Notes: generated from the sequence alone by a model not told the origin. A DNA stretch of 44,097 nt from UBA9337 sp038331135 (GCA_038331135.1 JBBQOS010000002.1:1-44097); one strand, 5' to 3'; shown: positions 32,205-39,951, numbered from the stretch's first letter. Translations and numbers: made by a program.

Positions 32205-33221
32205 CTACTTTTCCTCCTTCACAAAAGTTACAACTTCTTCTCCACCGATTAGTCCAGAAATAATTTCTGTCATTCCATTGTCTCCTCGAAGTCCCACTTT
32301 TACATCGACTTTCTCAGTCTTTCTTTCTCCTTCTGATACTTGCTTTAAAACTTCCACATATTTATTGCCTTCATCATTTTTTACCGCTTGGTTAGAAACT
32401 GCCAGCACATCTTTCTTTTCAGAAGTCAAAATATCAATATCCGTACTCATCCCCGATTTTATCCGACTATCTTCTTTTTCCATTTTAAAAGTCACTTCAT
32501 AATAAACAACATCCAAGATAACTGTCGCTGCCGGCTCTATGTCGGAAACTGTAAAATAAAAAATTTCATCCGATTCGAAGGCATCAAAAGTAGCCTCGCC
32601 TCTCTGTCCTAAATTAATCTTATTAATATCTGATTCAGGAATGTCCGCGCTTATCTCAAAACCTTTTTCGCCCGAAATACTAATAAGCGGAGCGCCTAGT
32701 GAAGACATCTCACCCACTTCAATATATTTTTTTACAACAAGTCCCTCCATCGGGGCATACACAATGTTTTTCTTTAATTGCTTTTGAATTGTCCAAGTTG
32801 CCGCTCTGGCGCTTTCTACTGCCAATTTAGCAGCTTCTTTTTCTTCAGGCTTGTACATATCCCACTTACGCCTCTTCAGATCCAATTGCTCTTGCTGAAT
32901 TTTTAAAGCGATAACAGCCTCATTTAGTTGAGCTCTTGTTACGGCATCGTTTATTTTGGCAATTCGCTGTCCCTTGGTAACTCTATCGCCCACCTCTAAA
33001 CTAAGCTCCTCCACCACACCTCCCATCTCTGCAGACAGCTCGATTCTACTAGTATCGCTTACCTCACCTGTCACCGAAACTGTTTGCAGCACATCAGTTT
33101 TAGTTACTTTTTCGGTTACATATTCTGGACCAGTTTTTTTGGGTTTAAAATAATAATAAGCGCCAGCGCCCAAAATCGCCAGTATAATTATCCAAATTAG
33201 TATTTTCTTTCTTTTTCTCAT
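32205..33221 (-). CDS. Membrane fusion protein (MacA/HlyD-like)
   Basis: 338 residues. An N-terminal signal anchor (KILIWIIILAILGAGAYYYF, ~5-24) is followed by a barrel-sandwich hybrid (VSVTGEVSDTSRIELSAEMGG), a short helical hairpin (~80-140), the second lipoyl half IVYAPMEGLVVKKYIEVGE, then beta-barrel and membrane-proximal domains. It is the periplasmic or extracytoplasmic adaptor of a MacAB-type exporter and the first gene of the operon that includes the ATPase and two permeases. No outer-membrane partner is seen, consistent with a single-membrane cell. Confidence 0.9.
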   Translation of the reverse strand: MRKRKKILIWIIILAILGAGAYYYFKPKKTGPEYVTEKVTKTDVLQTVSVTGEVSDTSRIELSAEMGGVVEELSLEVGDRVTKGQRIAKINDAVTRAQLNEAVIALKIQQEQLDLKRRKWDMYKPEEKEAAKLAVESARAATWTIQKQLKKNIVYAPMEGLVVKKYIEVGEMSSLGAPLISISGEKGFEISADIPESDINKINLGQRGEATFDAFESDEIFYFTVSDIEPAATVILDVVYYEVTFKMEKEDSRIKSGMSTDIDILTSEKKDVLAVSNQAVKNDEGNKYVEVLKQVSEGERKTEKVDVKVGLRGDNGMTEIISGLIGGEEVVTFVKEEK

Positions 33222-33270
33222 ATTTTATTAAGAATTATGAATCATGTATTATAAATAATATATTTTTATT

Positions 33271-33336
33271 GTTTATTGATTAGTTAACGAGTTAAAGAAT
33301 TGTGCCAGACGTGAATTTAAGAATTTAGGAATTTAG
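33271..33336. repeat. Two octad arrays
   Basis: GTTTATTG, ATTAGTTA, ACGAGTTA and AAGAATTG (33271-33302), then GAATTTAA, GAATTTAG and GAATTTAG (33313-33336), all 8-bp periodic. They fill the gap between the fusion-protein start and the rnhA stop. Confidence 0.75.
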
Positions 33337-33339
33337 ATT

Positions 33340-33825
33340 TTATTTGACATTTGGAATTGGGTTTTTGACATTCTGCAAGAGTCTCTCTTGTATACATTCC
33401 TTATCCAACGCTTCGTTTACCATCCCATCGGCCACTGTATTTTTTTCTCTAAAAATATGTTTAAATTCAACTTTTTTAAAATCCAACATTAAATTCCAAA
33501 TTTCAATAAAATATTTCTGGATTCTTTCTTCTTTTATTTTATACTCATGACTAAGTTGCTTTACTACCAACTCACTGTCTAGGAAACATTCTATCTCGAA
33601 CTGCTTAGCTTTAGCTTTTCCTAGCAAAGCTTTAACTTTTTTCAAACCAAAAATCAATGCTTCATACTCGGCATCATTATTTGTTTTTATTCCTATGCAC
33701 TCACCGTATTTTTTATCTAATGTTTTTATCCAAACACCAATTCCAGCTGGCCCAGGATTTCCTCGTGAACCGCCATCTGTATAGATTATTATTTTATCAT
33801 TCATCATATAGATAAATAATAGCAC
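33340..33825 (-). CDS. rnhA: Ribonuclease HI
   Basis: RNase HI degrades the RNA strand of RNA-DNA hybrids. The catalytic carboxylates are visible: Asp in IIIYTDGGSRGNPGPAG, Glu in NNDAEYEALIFGL, Asp in CFLDSELVVKQLSHEYK and Asp in REKNTVADGMVNEAL. The 161-residue frame begins MLLFIYMMNDK; the true start is probably MMNDK or MNDK (33807 or 33804), as the first residues lack counterparts in the family. The protein is followed by octad arrays. The rplA terminator lies just upstream. Confidence 0.88.
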   Translation of the reverse strand: MLLFIYMMNDKIIIYTDGGSRGNPGPAGIGVWIKTLDKKYGECIGIKTNNDAEYEALIFGLKKVKALLGKAKAKQFEIECFLDSELVVKQLSHEYKIKEERIQKYFIEIWNLMLDFKKVEFKHIFREKNTVADGMVNEALDKECIQERLLQNVKNPIPNVK

Positions 33826-33831
33826 ACAAAT

Positions 33832-33860
33832 AAAAAACCGCCCATATCGGAGCGATTTTT
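33832..33860 (-). terminator. Terminator of the secE-nusG-rplK-rplA operon
   Basis: On the minus strand CGCTC pairs with GGGCG (33850-33854 with 33839-33843), with A/U extension and TTTTTT after it. Confidence 0.7.
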
Positions 33861-33881
33861 TTATCTAAAGTTTTTCTAAAA

Positions 33882-34553
33882 TTACTTCACTCTCAGCCCG
33901 GGTCCCATCGTAGAACAAAGCACTGCTTTTTCTATCAATTTTCCTTTAACTGCTTCTTGTTTAGCTTTTTCTAGCGCCTCAATTAAAGAATTGAAATTCT
34001 CAGTTAATTGAACTTCGCTAAAAGATGCTCTACCAATAACTTGGTGCACATTTCCAGTATTGTCATTTTTAAAGCTCACCTTTCCTTTTTTTAGCATTTC
34101 AACCGCTTCTTTTATTTTATCAGTTACGGTATCAGTTTTTGGATTGGGCATAAGTCCCTTTGGTCCAAGGATTTTAGCTACAGAAGCCAACTTAGGCATC
34201 ATTTCTGGAGTAGCTACTAAAATATCAAAATCAATTTTTCCTTTTTTAATATCATCGATCAATTCTATTCCCGCTACAATATCTGCTTTAGCCTCCTTAG
34301 CCTCTTTGGCTTTGGTAGTTGTAATAACAGCAATCTTTTTCGCCTTTCCTGTTCCATGTGGAAACACCACTGAACCGCGAAGTTGTTGGTCACCTTTTTT
34401 AGGATCAATGTTAGTTTTTACATGCACTTCCACTGATTCATCAAAACTGGCAATCTTGCTCTCCTTAACGATTTTAATCGCTTCTTCCAAAGAATAAAGT
34501 TTATTCTTCTCTATTTTTTCCATGACTACTTTGTACTTTTTTCCTCTTCTCAT
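33882..34553 (-). CDS. rplA: 50S ribosomal protein L1
   Basis: L1 binds 23S rRNA at the L1 stalk and usually autoregulates the rplK-rplA message. The start at 34553 (MRRGKKYKVVMEKIEKNKLY) matches the family; an upstream in-frame ATG at 34607 would add 18 unrelated residues. The protein contains GTGKAKKIAV, GPKGLMPNPKTDTVT and KNDNTGNVHQVIGRASF, and ends TMGPGLRVK. With 223 residues the length is normal. Confidence 0.95.
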   Translation of the reverse strand: MRRGKKYKVVMEKIEKNKLYSLEEAIKIVKESKIASFDESVEVHVKTNIDPKKGDQQLRGSVVFPHGTGKAKKIAVITTTKAKEAKEAKADIVAGIELIDDIKKGKIDFDILVATPEMMPKLASVAKILGPKGLMPNPKTDTVTDKIKEAVEMLKKGKVSFKNDNTGNVHQVIGRASFSEVQLTENFNSLIEALEKAKQEAVKGKLIEKAVLCSTMGPGLRVK

Positions 34554-34710
34554 ATTTTTTCGTGGTAAACGGAAATAGTTAATAAAATTTTTAAAGTTAA
34601 TCCTCAAACTTTTAATTTTTAGCTAATCTCCTCCCACAAATATATTTTAGTTAATTACATATTGTTCTAAAATCACATATTTTCGAATTCTTAACTTCAT
34701 AAATTCCCAA

Positions 34711-35127
34711 CTATTCAACCTTTATCCCCATTGAACGGGCTGTACCTTCAATGATTTTCATCGCAGCCTCTACATCATCAGCATTTAAATCTTCCATTTT
34801 TTTCTCAGCAATTTCTCTTACCTGGTCTTTAGTAACTTTTCCTACCTTATCCTTTAATGGATTACCAGCCCCTTTTTCTACTCCGGCAGCTTTCTTTAGT
34901 AAATCAGAAGCAGGAGAAGTTTTCATCACAAATGAGAAACTCCTGTCTTCATTTACTGTAATTTCAACTGGTACAATATCTCCCATTCTCTCTTGGCTCT
35001 TATTGTTAAACTGAGCGCAGAAGTCTTGGATATTAACACCATGTTGTCCCAAAGCTGGTCCGACTGGTGGAGCTGGGTTTGCTTTTCCAGCTGGTATTTG
35101 AAGTTTTATAACTGTTTTCTTTGCCAT
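34711..35127 (-). CDS. rplK: 50S ribosomal protein L11
   Basis: L11 forms the GTPase-associated centre with 23S rRNA. The start at 35127 (MAKKTVIKLQIPAGKANPAP) matches the family; an ATG at 35163 adds 12 residues without support. Further motifs are PPVGPALGQHGVNI, FCAQFN, FVMKTSPASDLL and the C-terminal rRNA-binding end GTARSMGIKVE. It has 138 residues. A TTTATCCCC-flanked 8-bp periodic stretch (34682-34713) runs into its stop codon. Confidence 0.96.
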   Translation of the reverse strand: MAKKTVIKLQIPAGKANPAPPVGPALGQHGVNIQDFCAQFNNKSQERMGDIVPVEITVNEDRSFSFVMKTSPASDLLKKAAGVEKGAGNPLKDKVGKVTKDQVREIAEKKMEDLNADDVEAAMKIIEGTARSMGIKVE

Positions 35128-35180
35128 AATGATATAAATCTCTAATCTACTCAAACCTTTCACTAATTTTTTCTAATCCA

Positions 35181-35220
35181 TTTGTGATTATTTGAGTTAA
35201 TCAGAGTCGATTCGTGATTT
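35181..35220. repeat. Ten-bp periodic array
   Basis: TTTGTGATTA, TTTGAGTTAA, TCAGAGTCGA and TTCGTGATTT are exactly 10 bp apart, between rplK and nusG. Confidence 0.7.
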
Positions 35221-35226
35221 AAATAA

Positions 35227-35772
35227 TTATATTTTCTTAATTTGTAAAAAGTCCAATTCGACCGGAGTCTCTCGACCAAAGATTGAAACTGAAACCTTTA
35301 CTTTTCCTCTTTCTTCATCAATTTCTTTTACCTTTCCATCATGATCTTTAAATGGTCCATCGGTAATTTTAACTGATTCTCCCTCCTTGATATCCAATTT
35401 ATATTTTGGCTCAGATACTCCAATTCTCTTTTTGAGAGCCTTAACCTCCTCCGGGTCAATAGGGGTGGGAGTTGTGCCTAGTCCGATAAATCCTGTAACA
35501 TTGGGTGTGTTTCTAACCACATACCAAGAAGCGTCTGTTACAATCATATCCACTAGAACATATCCAGGATAAATTCTCTCTTCTATCGTTACTCGTTTAC
35601 CACTTTTAATCTTAATCTTTTTTTCTTTTGGAACAATCACATCAAAAATTAAATCCTGCATATCCATAGATTCAATTCTTTGCTTTAAGTTATAGGCTAC
35701 GTTATCTTCATAACCGGAATAAGTATGAAGCACATACCAAGCGCGACCATGATGTTGACTTTGTTTTGCCAT
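35227..35772 (-). CDS. nusG: Transcription termination/antitermination factor NusG
   Basis: NusG binds RNA polymerase and couples it to ribosomes or Rho. The 181-residue protein has the NGN domain (AWYVLHTYSGYEDNVAYNL, YPGYVLVDM, NTPNVTGFIG) and the KOW domain (VKITDGPFKDHDGKVKEIDE, RGKVKVSVSIFGRETPVELD). The order secE-nusG-rplK-rplA is classical. Confidence 0.96.
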   Translation of the reverse strand: MAKQSQHHGRAWYVLHTYSGYEDNVAYNLKQRIESMDMQDLIFDVIVPKEKKIKIKSGKRVTIEERIYPGYVLVDMIVTDASWYVVRNTPNVTGFIGLGTTPTPIDPEEVKALKKRIGVSEPKYKLDIKEGESVKITDGPFKDHDGKVKEIDEERGKVKVSVSIFGRETPVELDFLQIKKI

Positions 35773-35773
35773 A

Positions 35774-35815
35774 TTATTTAGTAATCAGTGACTAGTATTT
35801 AGTAACTGGTAAAAA
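35774..35815. repeat. Heptad array
   Basis: TTATTTA, GTAATCA, GTGACTA, GTATTTA, GTAACTG and GTAAAAA, exactly 7 bp apart, start beside the nusG start codon. Confidence 0.75.
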
Positions 35816-35865
35816 TTATTAATAAATTAAGAGATAGGTTCAAATATAATTTCAAATACTGTGAA

Positions 35866-36048
35866 CTAAATCACGAAATTCTTCAAAATTCCGCCAAACA
35901 GGTAATCTAAGCTTCCCAGAAACAAAGAAATTACCACGCTAACTGCAAGTATTATCAGGGTGTAGTTTAATGTCTGTTTTTTGGTAGGCCAATTAACTTT
36001 TAATAATTCTGCCTTTGCTTCTATGATAAAATCAAAAATTTTTTTCAT
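35866..36048 (-). CDS. secE: Preprotein translocase subunit SecE
   Basis: 60 residues, the minimal single-TM form. The conserved amphipathic region AKAELLKVNWPTKKQTLNYT is followed by one TM (~31-50, LIILAVSVVISLFLGSLDYL). SecE clamps SecY in the translocon. First gene of the operon; a leader hairpin lies near the transcription start. Confidence 0.93.
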   Translation of the reverse strand: MKKIFDFIIEAKAELLKVNWPTKKQTLNYTLIILAVSVVISLFLGSLDYLFGGILKNFVI

Positions 36049-36090
36049 TGATTTTTTTTAATTTTTATGGATGTTATTTAGCCTTTTTTA

Positions 36091-36148
36091 AAAAGCCCTT
36101 TGGGGCTTTTACATTTATAAATATATAGCATAATGAGTAATTTGTCAA
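36091..36148 (-). promoter_or_regulatory. secE operon promoter and 5'-end hairpin
   Basis: TTGACA (36143-36148), 17-bp spacer, TATATT (36120-36125), with the start near 36113. Directly after it AAAAGCCC/GGGCTTTT (36103-36110 with 36091-36098) forms a hairpin followed by a T-run. It may stabilise the 5' end or act as an attenuator, and a downstream AAGGCT could form a rival pairing with AGCC. Confidence 0.6.
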
Positions 36149-36169
36149 ATGCGATTCCCTACGAAGTTA

Positions 36170-36250
36170 CCTGCCTACTGGCAGGCAGGCGAATTTATAC
36201 AAAATTACTAATTTCACTATTTTTCACCCGTCATTGCGAGAGGAGTTTAT
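36170..36250. repeat. REP-like fragments
   Basis: CCTGCCTACTGGCAGGCAGG (36173-36192) is palindromic, and CGTCATTGCGAGAGGAG (36228-36244) resembles a widespread interspersed bacterial repeat. The gap 36149-36353 otherwise shows only the heptad array at 36325-36359 and no gene. Confidence 0.5.
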
Positions 36251-36324
36251 AATTAAATAAAATCTATCCATCTCAATTTACATCATTCAATTAATTTATC
36301 TATTAGCATAACGCCAATCTAAAA

Positions 36325-36359
36325 TTCATAAATCTTAAACCTTAAATCTTAAATCATCT
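36325..36359. repeat. Heptad array over the UDG stop codon
   Basis: TTCATAA, ATCTTAA, ACCTTAA, ATCTTAA and ATCATCT are 7 bp apart. The last unit contains the UDG stop codon. Confidence 0.75.
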
Positions 36360-36947
36360 TGTATTTATCTGCGCTAAAATCTTAGGAATTTTCTTGAAAT
36401 CTTTAATCAAAGTCTGTCGCATCCCGCCATTATAAAGAGCGGCAGCTGGATGATATAGTGTGAAGAAAACTTGTTTTCCTAACCCAGGAAAATATTTGTA
36501 CAAAGCCTTGCCATGTGCTTCAGATATCTTTAATTCAGGCAAAAATAAATTCATCGAATGTCTGCCTAGGGTAACAATAATTTTAGGCGCTACAATCGAA
36601 ATTTGTTTTTCGAGCCATTTCCAACAGATATCCTTTTCTTCTTGAGAAGGGTCGCGATTTTCTGGTGGACGACACTTAACCGTGTTGGCGATATAGACGT
36701 CTTCTCTTTTTAATTTTATAATTCCCAGCATTTCATCCAAAAATTTTCCTGCTGCTCCCATAAAAGGCACACCCAATTCATCTTCTTTTTTTCCTGGAGC
36801 TTCTCCGACAAACATAATCTCAGCTTTCGCGCTCCCCGCCCCTGGTACCACCTGATTGCAACTATTTCTAAGGGTACACTTTGTGCAAGCTAACATTCGT
36901 TTATTTAGTTTTTCCAATTCTTCTTTTTTATTCATAAAATTAATCAA
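36354..36947 (-). CDS. Uracil-DNA glycosylase, family 4 (Fe-S type)
   Basis: It removes uracil from DNA in base-excision repair. The 197-residue frame has four Cys for a 4Fe-4S cluster (ACTKCTL near the start, later VKCRPPENRDPS and KDICWKWL). The active-site motif is FVGEAPGKKEDELGVPFMG and the C-terminal motif is YHPAAALYN. MNKKEELEKLNK (start 36935) fits the family better than the first ATG. It ends in TGA. It is not linked in an operon but lies near endonuclease IV. Confidence 0.92.
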   Translation of the reverse strand: MINFMNKKEELEKLNKRMLACTKCTLRNSCNQVVPGAGSAKAEIMFVGEAPGKKEDELGVPFMGAAGKFLDEMLGIIKLKREDVYIANTVKCRPPENRDPSQEEKDICWKWLEKQISIVAPKIIVTLGRHSMNLFLPELKISEAHGKALYKYFPGLGKQVFFTLYHPAAALYNGGMRQTLIKDFKKIPKILAQINTR

Positions 36948-37026
36948 TTGAACATTAAAGCAACTAAGTCAACAGTCATCAACGGTACTTCATTTTAAAG
37001 TAGCTAGTATTATGTATTGAGTATAA

Positions 37027-37075
37027 ATTCTTAAATCATAAATAGTACATCTTAAATCTCAATAATCAATTCATT
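37027..37075. repeat. Heptad array
   Basis: Seven 7-bp units such as ATTCTTA, AATCATA, AATAGTA and CATCTTA lie just before the phosphoesterase stop at 37086. Confidence 0.65.
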
Positions 37076-37085
37076 AAGTAAATAA

Positions 37086-37628
37086 TTATCTTTTCAAATC
37101 ATGTATTTTTATCAATTCAAATTTATCATCCTCGGTGTTCCACGTGGCAAAAGTCGGTAAATAATAATCCCCTGCCACGTTGCCGGGATTAAGCATCATA
37201 CAACTAAACATATATTGTTTTTTCCTAGTTTCAACGATAGAAGTCCAGGGCTTGTGCGTATGTCCATAAAAAACAAAATCATATTTCCCACTTTCTGCTA
37301 AACGTTGAGCTTTATCAGGAAAATGAACAAAGACTACTTGCTTACCATCAATTTCTATCTCCCCAAAATTTCTAAATAAATTTACATTTTTATAAACATC
37401 TACATATTGGAATTCCCTGAGCTGTTCATTATCCATATTGCCAAAGGTATAATAAATCTCTCCGCCAGCTGGCGGATTAAAATTATCGGCCATAAAATCC
37501 AAAGTTTCGTCTGAAGCCAAATCTCCGCAACAAATAATTTTTTTAATTTTTTTCTCCTTGCAATAATTCAAAACTTTTTTTAAGTTTGTCTCATTATTGT
37601 GAATATCTGAAATAATCGCTATTTTCAT
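37086..37628 (-). CDS. YfcE/MJ0936-family metallophosphoesterase
   Basis: 180 residues. Metal ligands are seen in IAIISDIHNNETNL (D, H), ICCGDL (GD), FGNMDNEQ (GNxD in place of GNCD), VFVHF and VFYGHTHKPW (GHTH). This is a small soluble phosphodiesterase fold; cyclic-nucleotide or nucleotide substrates are possible but not readable. It is monocistronic. Confidence 0.88.
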   Translation of the reverse strand: MKIAIISDIHNNETNLKKVLNYCKEKKIKKIICCGDLASDETLDFMADNFNPPAGGEIYYTFGNMDNEQLREFQYVDVYKNVNLFRNFGEIEIDGKQVVFVHFPDKAQRLAESGKYDFVFYGHTHKPWTSIVETRKKQYMFSCMMLNPGNVAGDYYLPTFATWNTEDDKFELIKIHDLKR

Positions 37629-37701
37629 ATTTTTCGTCTTAATATCTTATCACGCAACTCTTCTTAATTTAATTTTAACATACAATAAAACAATTTTATA
37701 C

Positions 37702-37784
37702 TCTATTCTTAATCATTATTTTTAATCTATTCTTAATCTATTTTTAATCTATTTTTAATCGTTATTCTTAATCATCACCATTAA
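37702..37784. repeat. Array with 11/13-bp units
   Basis: TCTATTCTTAA-type units of 11 bp (37702, 37726, 37737, 37748) alternate with 13-bp variants (37713, 37759, 37772). It lies between the phosphoesterase gene and the large palindrome; there is no gene in 37629-37892. Confidence 0.65.
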
Positions 37785-37794
37785 TAACATTTAC

Positions 37795-37852
37795 ACTAAC
37801 CAATACTTCTCAAATTTGTGCATATGCACAAATTTGAGAAGTATTGGTTAGT
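37795..37852. repeat. Perfect 58-bp palindrome (P1) downstream of the Cas2-like gene
   Basis: Each 29-nt arm runs ACTAACCAATACTTCTC..GTGCAT and is perfectly complementary to the other, with no loop; the centre is GTGCATATGCAC. It lies 40 bp after the stop of the 37893 gene and has no U-tract on either side, so it is not a normal terminator. Its inner 32 bp match palindrome P2 (38524-38575) at 26 positions. Confidence 0.97.
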
Positions 37853-37892
37853 TTAATAAAAAAATTAAAAATACAATATTTTTTAGATATTT

Positions 37893-38507
37893 CTATAATT
37901 TAAAATTTTTTCTAATCTTATCTTCGTGCAATATTTTTTCAGCAGTAATAATTTCAATATATTGTTGAACGTTAAATAGTTCAGCTACAAAAAGTATTTC
38001 ATCCTCACATTCATAAGGATAGACCCAGACACTTTTTTGTATTTGAAAAAAATTTAATTTTTTTATTTTATTTCTTAGTGCATTTCGTGCTTGATTATAA
38101 TTATTTGGTTTTGTAGGAATATCAAAAATTAACACTCTCCATTTTCCATCCCATTTAATAGGCTTTTTAATCTCCAAGAACTTAACAGAAAACTCCATTA
38201 ATCGTTTTTTTCCTTTATTGGTCAGCTGGACTTTAACCGTATCATCACCAACTTTAAGTATTTTAATAAACTTTCTGTATTGTAAATTCTTACAAGCATT
38301 CTGAACCTGCTTTTTTGAATATCTTTTGGGATTATTATCAAATGATTTTGTGGCCTGAAGCAAGCCAGGAAGCACAGCTCCTACCAATAATAATGGTCCT
38401 GCTGCCAAGGAAGCCAATAAAAATTTAGAAGCAGTTGCTAAGACATTATCGTTATATAAAAATTTTTCCTCAAACAATTCTTTCACAGTTAATTTTTTAG
38501 CTTTCAT
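37893..38507 (-). CDS. PaaX-like winged-helix protein with C-terminal Cas2-like domain
   Basis: 204 residues from MKAKKLTVKELFEEKFLYND (start 38507). An ATG at 38555 exists but lies inside palindrome P2. Regions in order: a basic helical start, a hydrophobic stretch (~32-52, LLASLAAGPLLLVGAVLPGL), a winged-helix segment (YSKKQVQNACKNLQYRKFIK, VQLTNKGKKRLMEF), and a ferredoxin-like domain GKWRVLIFDIPTKPNNYNQA, LRNKIKKLNFFQIQKSVWVY and YECEDEILFVAEL. The IFDIP Asp and SVWVYPY are typical of Cas2/PaaX-C domains. No cas1 or CRISPR array is nearby. It is bracketed by related palindromes and has doubled -10 elements. Function is unknown: an autoregulator or a nuclease-like mobile-element protein are both possible. 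Confidence 0.8.
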   Translation of the reverse strand: MKAKKLTVKELFEEKFLYNDNVLATASKFLLASLAAGPLLLVGAVLPGLLQATKSFDNNPKRYSKKQVQNACKNLQYRKFIKILKVGDDTVKVQLTNKGKKRLMEFSVKFLEIKKPIKWDGKWRVLIFDIPTKPNNYNQARNALRNKIKKLNFFQIQKSVWVYPYECEDEILFVAELFNVQQYIEIITAEKILHEDKIRKNFKL

Positions 38508-38523
38508 ATATTTCTTAGTATAT

Positions 38524-38575
38524 AACACACCTCTCTCAATATCGTGCATATGCATGATATTGAGAGAGGTTTGTT
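38524..38575. repeat. Near-perfect 52-bp palindrome (P2) upstream of the Cas2-like gene
   Basis: 26-nt arms with two mismatched pairs: AACACACCTCTCTC..GTGCAT against ATGCATGA..GAGAGAGG. The centre TGCATATGCA is the same as in P1. It lies between the promoters (38581-38612) and the start at 38507, so it is transcribed as a leader hairpin or acts as an operator. Confidence 0.95.
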
Positions 38576-38580
38576 TTTAA

Positions 38581-38612
38581 ATTATAGTATATATTTATTA
38601 TAGTATATATTT
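38581..38612 (-). promoter_or_regulatory. Tandem duplicated -10 promoter unit
   Basis: A 16-bp sequence with TATAAT on the minus strand is repeated exactly twice (38581-38596 and 38597-38612). Both face the Cas2-like gene, and transcription would begin at the edge of P2. -35 elements are weak. Confidence 0.6.
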
Positions 38613-38675
38613 AATATAAAGATTATTTGAGGATATGGGCGAGTCTGCATATTTTTTTTTACAGCTGAACAGACA

Positions 38676-39512
38676 CTAGCAGCTATCCCGCATTACCCTT
38701 AGTAATTTAATATCTTCCATCACCCCATCGTGCTTGGTTTCTAAAATCATATCGATTTTGTTTTTCTGGGCGAAAACTATTATTTTTTTAAAAACTTCCA
38801 AACCAATTAAGCCTTGGCCAATATGAGCATGTCTATCTTTATTGGAGCCACATTCTGTCAGACTATCGTTAGCATGAATTAATTTAATATTTTTTAAACC
38901 AATTTCCTTATCTATTCTTAAGGCGGTTTTATCAAAATCTGTCCAATCATAGCCTGAAGCAAAACTATGCTGAGTGTCCAAACAAATTCCTGCGATATTT
39001 TTATTTTTTACTTTTTTTATAATATGCGCTAACTCTTTTAAATCATCTCCAATTATCGATCCGGCACCCGCACTATTTTCTAAAAGTAATTTAGCACTTC
39101 CATTATAATCTTTCAAAGTTTTAATCAACATTTCAACCACTTTTTCTCTCCCCGCTTTCTCCCCCAAATCTTTGGCTGAACCTAGATGCGTCATTACATA
39201 TTTAGCTCCCAATAAACTAGCTCGCGCCAATTCTTCCTTAATAGCATTTACTGAGCCATAGCGGATACGGTTATCGGCTGAAGCAAAATTGATATAATAA
39301 GGGGAATGAATATAGACAGCTTTTAATTTGTATTTTTTAGCTTGTAGTTTGAACTCTGCTACTGTGGCAGGAGTAAGTTCGGGAGTTTTGCCTCCTTGCG
39401 GAGAACGCGAAAAAATCTGCATCACTTCGCAACCCAAATCATACGCTCGCTCTGGCGCATTAAAAACTCCCCCCGCAATTGACACATGGCAACCTATTTT
39501 CATATTTTTCAT
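38676..39512 (-). CDS. nfo: Endonuclease IV
   Basis: AP endonuclease IV, a zinc-dependent enzyme cutting abasic sites. The 278-residue protein begins KIGCHVSIAGGVFNAPERA and contains QIFSRSPQGG, YIHSPYYINFAS, LLLENSAGAGSIIGDDL, GICLDTQHSFASGYD, LIHANDSLTECGSNKDRHAH with GQG, and ILETKH. The metal ligands H, E, D, H and H are all present. Length is normal. The start could be MKNMK or MKIGCHV (39503). Confidence 0.95.
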   Translation of the reverse strand: MKNMKIGCHVSIAGGVFNAPERAYDLGCEVMQIFSRSPQGGKTPELTPATVAEFKLQAKKYKLKAVYIHSPYYINFASADNRIRYGSVNAIKEELARASLLGAKYVMTHLGSAKDLGEKAGREKVVEMLIKTLKDYNGSAKLLLENSAGAGSIIGDDLKELAHIIKKVKNKNIAGICLDTQHSFASGYDWTDFDKTALRIDKEIGLKNIKLIHANDSLTECGSNKDRHAHIGQGLIGLEVFKKIIVFAQKNKIDMILETKHDGVMEDIKLLRVMRDSC

Positions 39513-39513
39513 T

Positions 39514-39553
39514 TTAACATTTTAGCAATCTAGCATATTGGAATTTTAACATA
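39514..39553. repeat. Octad array upstream of nfo
   Basis: TTAACATT, TTAGCAAT, CTAGCATA, TTGGAATT and TTAACATA, exactly 8 bp apart, begin at the nfo start codon. Confidence 0.75.
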
Positions 39554-39634
39554 TAATTGGAGAAGATATAAGATTTATGATTTAAAAAAATGCATCTACT
39601 ATACATCATATAATATAAAACATTTACTTTTAAA

Positions 39635-39674
39635 TTTGTTAAATTGTTTTAATACTAATTTGTTGTCATGTTTA
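39635..39674. repeat. Octad array ending at a promoter
   Basis: TTTGTTAA, ATTGTTTT, AATACTAA, TTTGTTGT and CATGTTTA stop 1 bp before the -35 at 39676. Confidence 0.65.
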
Positions 39675-39675
39675 T

Positions 39676-39704
39676 TTGACTTTTACTAAAAATTGTAGTA
39701 TTAT
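39676..39704 (+). promoter_or_regulatory. Promoter of the 39754 gene
   Basis: TTGACT (39676-39681), 17-bp spacer, TATTAT (39699-39704). The start is near 39711. Confidence 0.75.
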
Positions 39705-39753
39705 CATTTGGGTTTACGTTACAACAATCAACCTCAACAAAGGGGAGGGTACC

Positions 39754-39951
39754 ATGACACCTCAACAGCAACAAATATCCCAATTTACCAAGGATGGGGA
39801 GATCCTTGCCACGGTGCACGCCTTAGCCCAAAAACTGGAACGCAAGCTTCAGGCAGGGAATTTTTGGAGCATTGAAGAGCTCCAAAAGATAATAACCAAA
39901 ACCCAGGAAGAAATCGAAGCTGTAAAAAAGGTGAATTCCTTATATGTCTAG
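39754..39951 (+). CDS. Small helical protein, unknown
   Basis: 65 residues from the ATG at 39754, which has the strongest Shine-Dalgarno in the window (AAAGGGGAGGG, 5 nt upstream); an in-frame ATG at 39676 overlaps the promoter and is rejected. The sequence is Gln-rich at the start (MTPQQQQISQF) and then two predicted helices (LATVHALAQKLERKLQAG and IEELQKIITKTQEEIEAVKK). There is no TM. Codons use far more C/G in third position (GCC, CTG, CGC, CAG) than neighbouring genes, suggesting high expression or transfer. It is followed by a hairpin (39971-40000). I do not recognise a family. Confidence 0.8.
   Translation: MTPQQQQISQFTKDGEILATVHALAQKLERKLQAGNFWSIEELQKIITKTQEEIEAVKKVNSLYV

Noticed and set aside
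38507..38555. Start of the Cas2-like gene at the ATG 38555
   Set aside because: The first codons would be palindrome P2 itself (MHMHDIERGV), which is unlike a coding start; MKAKKLT at 38507 is preferred.
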